From: a bacterium
GTDB lineage: Bacteria; Patescibacteriota; Minisyncoccia; Moranbacterales; UBA2206
DNA: 6,014 nucleotides
Assembly (NCBI GenBank): GCA_021779205.1
Contig: JAJYBE010000052.1
Location: forward strand, 1-6,014
Direction: 5' to 3'
Shown here piece after piece: positions 5,515 through 6,014 of this stretch; within the stretch, counting starts at the first letter, position 1; the number at the start of each line of letters is the position of its first letter. The notes below the pieces were generated by a model. The model saw only the letters and a list, made by a program, of their open reading frames with translations, searched no databases and was not told the DNA's origin. The translations under genes were made by a program, and so were the position numbers.

Positions 5515-6014
5515 ATGAATATTCAATATTATGGCCATTCTTGCTTTAAAATAACTATTAAGCCGGCTGGCAGAGGGCAAAATGAGGTAAGTTTATTTAT
5601 TGATCCGTTTGATAAGGCTACAGGTCTTCGCCCACCACAGGGACAAGCTGATATTGTGCTTATTTCTCACCATCATCATGATCATGATAATGTGGAAGCA
5701 CTCAAAGGCGATCCGCAAATCATTGATTTGCCGGGTGAATATTCCATTAAGGGTGTAAATATTATTGGCATACAAGCATATCACGATTCTGTTTTTGGCA
5801 AAGAAAGAGGCGCAAATACTATTTATGTGATTGATAGTGAAGATATGAGAATTTGTCATTTAGGGGACTTGGGACACGATCTTAACGAAAAACAATTGGA
5901 AAAAATTGGCAGTGTTAATGTGCTGATGATTCCGATTGGCGGGGGAAATTATACAATTGATTACAAAAAAGCCATCGAAAATATTAAAAAAATCGAACCA
6001 AATATCATCATACC
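5515..6014 (+). CDS. MBL-fold metallo-hydrolase (UlaG-like / COG2220 type), 3'-truncated by window edge
   Basis: Metal-dependent hydrolase of the metallo-beta-lactamase fold; the substrate cannot be read from sequence. The 166 visible codons begin MNIQYYGHSCFKI, the usual start of this subgroup (His8 in GHSCF), then LFIDPFD (27-33). The metal-binding HxHxDH motif is His52, His54, Asp56 and His57, inside a run of four histidines (SHHHHDHDN). LPGEY (72-76), YHD with His90, ERGANTIYVID (97-107) and HLGDLGH with Asp118 (115-121) follow, then IPIGGGNYTID (139-149). The frame is open at the window end, where IEPNIII is expected to lead into the last metal-ligand histidine (typically P-x-H-Y), not visible. 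No signal peptide, so cytoplasmic. The ATG is the family start but lacks a Shine-Dalgarno sequence (AAATAAGTCT before it). The gene is preceded by its own promoter and divergent from cca. Family assignment is firm, function is not. Confidence 0.92.
   Translation, partial: MNIQYYGHSCFKITIKPAGRGQNEVSLFIDPFDKATGLRPPQGQADIVLISHHHHDHDNVEALKGDPQIIDLPGEYSIKGVNIIGIQAYHDSVFGKERGANTIYVIDSEDMRICHLGDLGHDLNEKQLEKIGSVNVLMIPIGGGNYTIDYKKAIENIKKIEPNIII

Noticed and set aside
5593..5859. 88-codon open frame on the minus strand near the right edge
   Set aside because: It lies wholly antisense to the MBL-fold gene, whose motifs (SHHHHDHDN, HLGDLGH) clearly mark the coding strand.
1..6014. CRISPR arrays, tRNA/rRNA genes, insertion sequences, toxin-antitoxin or defence genes
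   Set aside because: No regularly spaced repeats, transposase motifs or cloverleaf-like sequence were seen; nearly all of the window is taken up by the seven genes described.

Overview
The window is AT-rich, densely packed bacterial DNA carrying seven protein genes. Five are complete, one is cut at the left edge (mutM) and one at the right edge (an MBL-fold hydrolase). The cca-type nucleotidyltransferase, the MBL hydrolase and the 97-residue protein resemble versions I associate with Candidatus Patescibacteria (CPR), probably Parcubacteria-like. That assignment is from memory of the families and is not proven here. One gene ends in TGA two bases from its neighbour's stop, and all seven frames read cleanly under the standard code. 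This argues against a lineage in which UGA encodes glycine.

Layout, left to right: mutM (+, DNA glycosylase, 5' end missing) converges with a two-gene minus-strand unit, folD followed by a 97-residue protein of unknown function. A 99-bp divergent promoter region (1879-1977) separates folD from rarA (+, AAA+ ATPase). rarA converges with a second minus-strand pair: cca (tRNA nucleotidyltransferase) followed by a 221-residue putative metal-dependent protein. A 157-bp divergent region (5358-5514) then separates cca from the MBL-fold hydrolase (+), which runs off the window. There is no other stretch over 100 bp without a gene.

The genes are housekeeping in character: repair of oxidised bases (MutM), replication-fork maintenance (RarA), one-carbon/folate metabolism (FolD) and tRNA 3'-end maturation (Cca). 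The two remaining complete genes are small and uncharacterised, each downstream of and probably co-transcribed with a housekeeping gene. I see no mobile element, CRISPR array, tRNA, rRNA or defence/toxin system.

The most interesting signals are at the starts of genes. folD and cca each have an extended -10 box (TGCTATAAT and TGCTAGAAT) ending only 7 and 6 bp before the ATG, which predicts leaderless mRNAs. None of the six visible start codons has a clear Shine-Dalgarno sequence. Other points are a 21-bp-period A-rich repeat read in frame inside mutM, a CX3C spacing in the MutM zinc finger, a palindrome in the folD/rarA divergent promoter, and a 75-nt potentially folded leader before the MBL gene. 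Nothing here looks like a new multi-gene system; the two unknown proteins are the best candidates for new biology.
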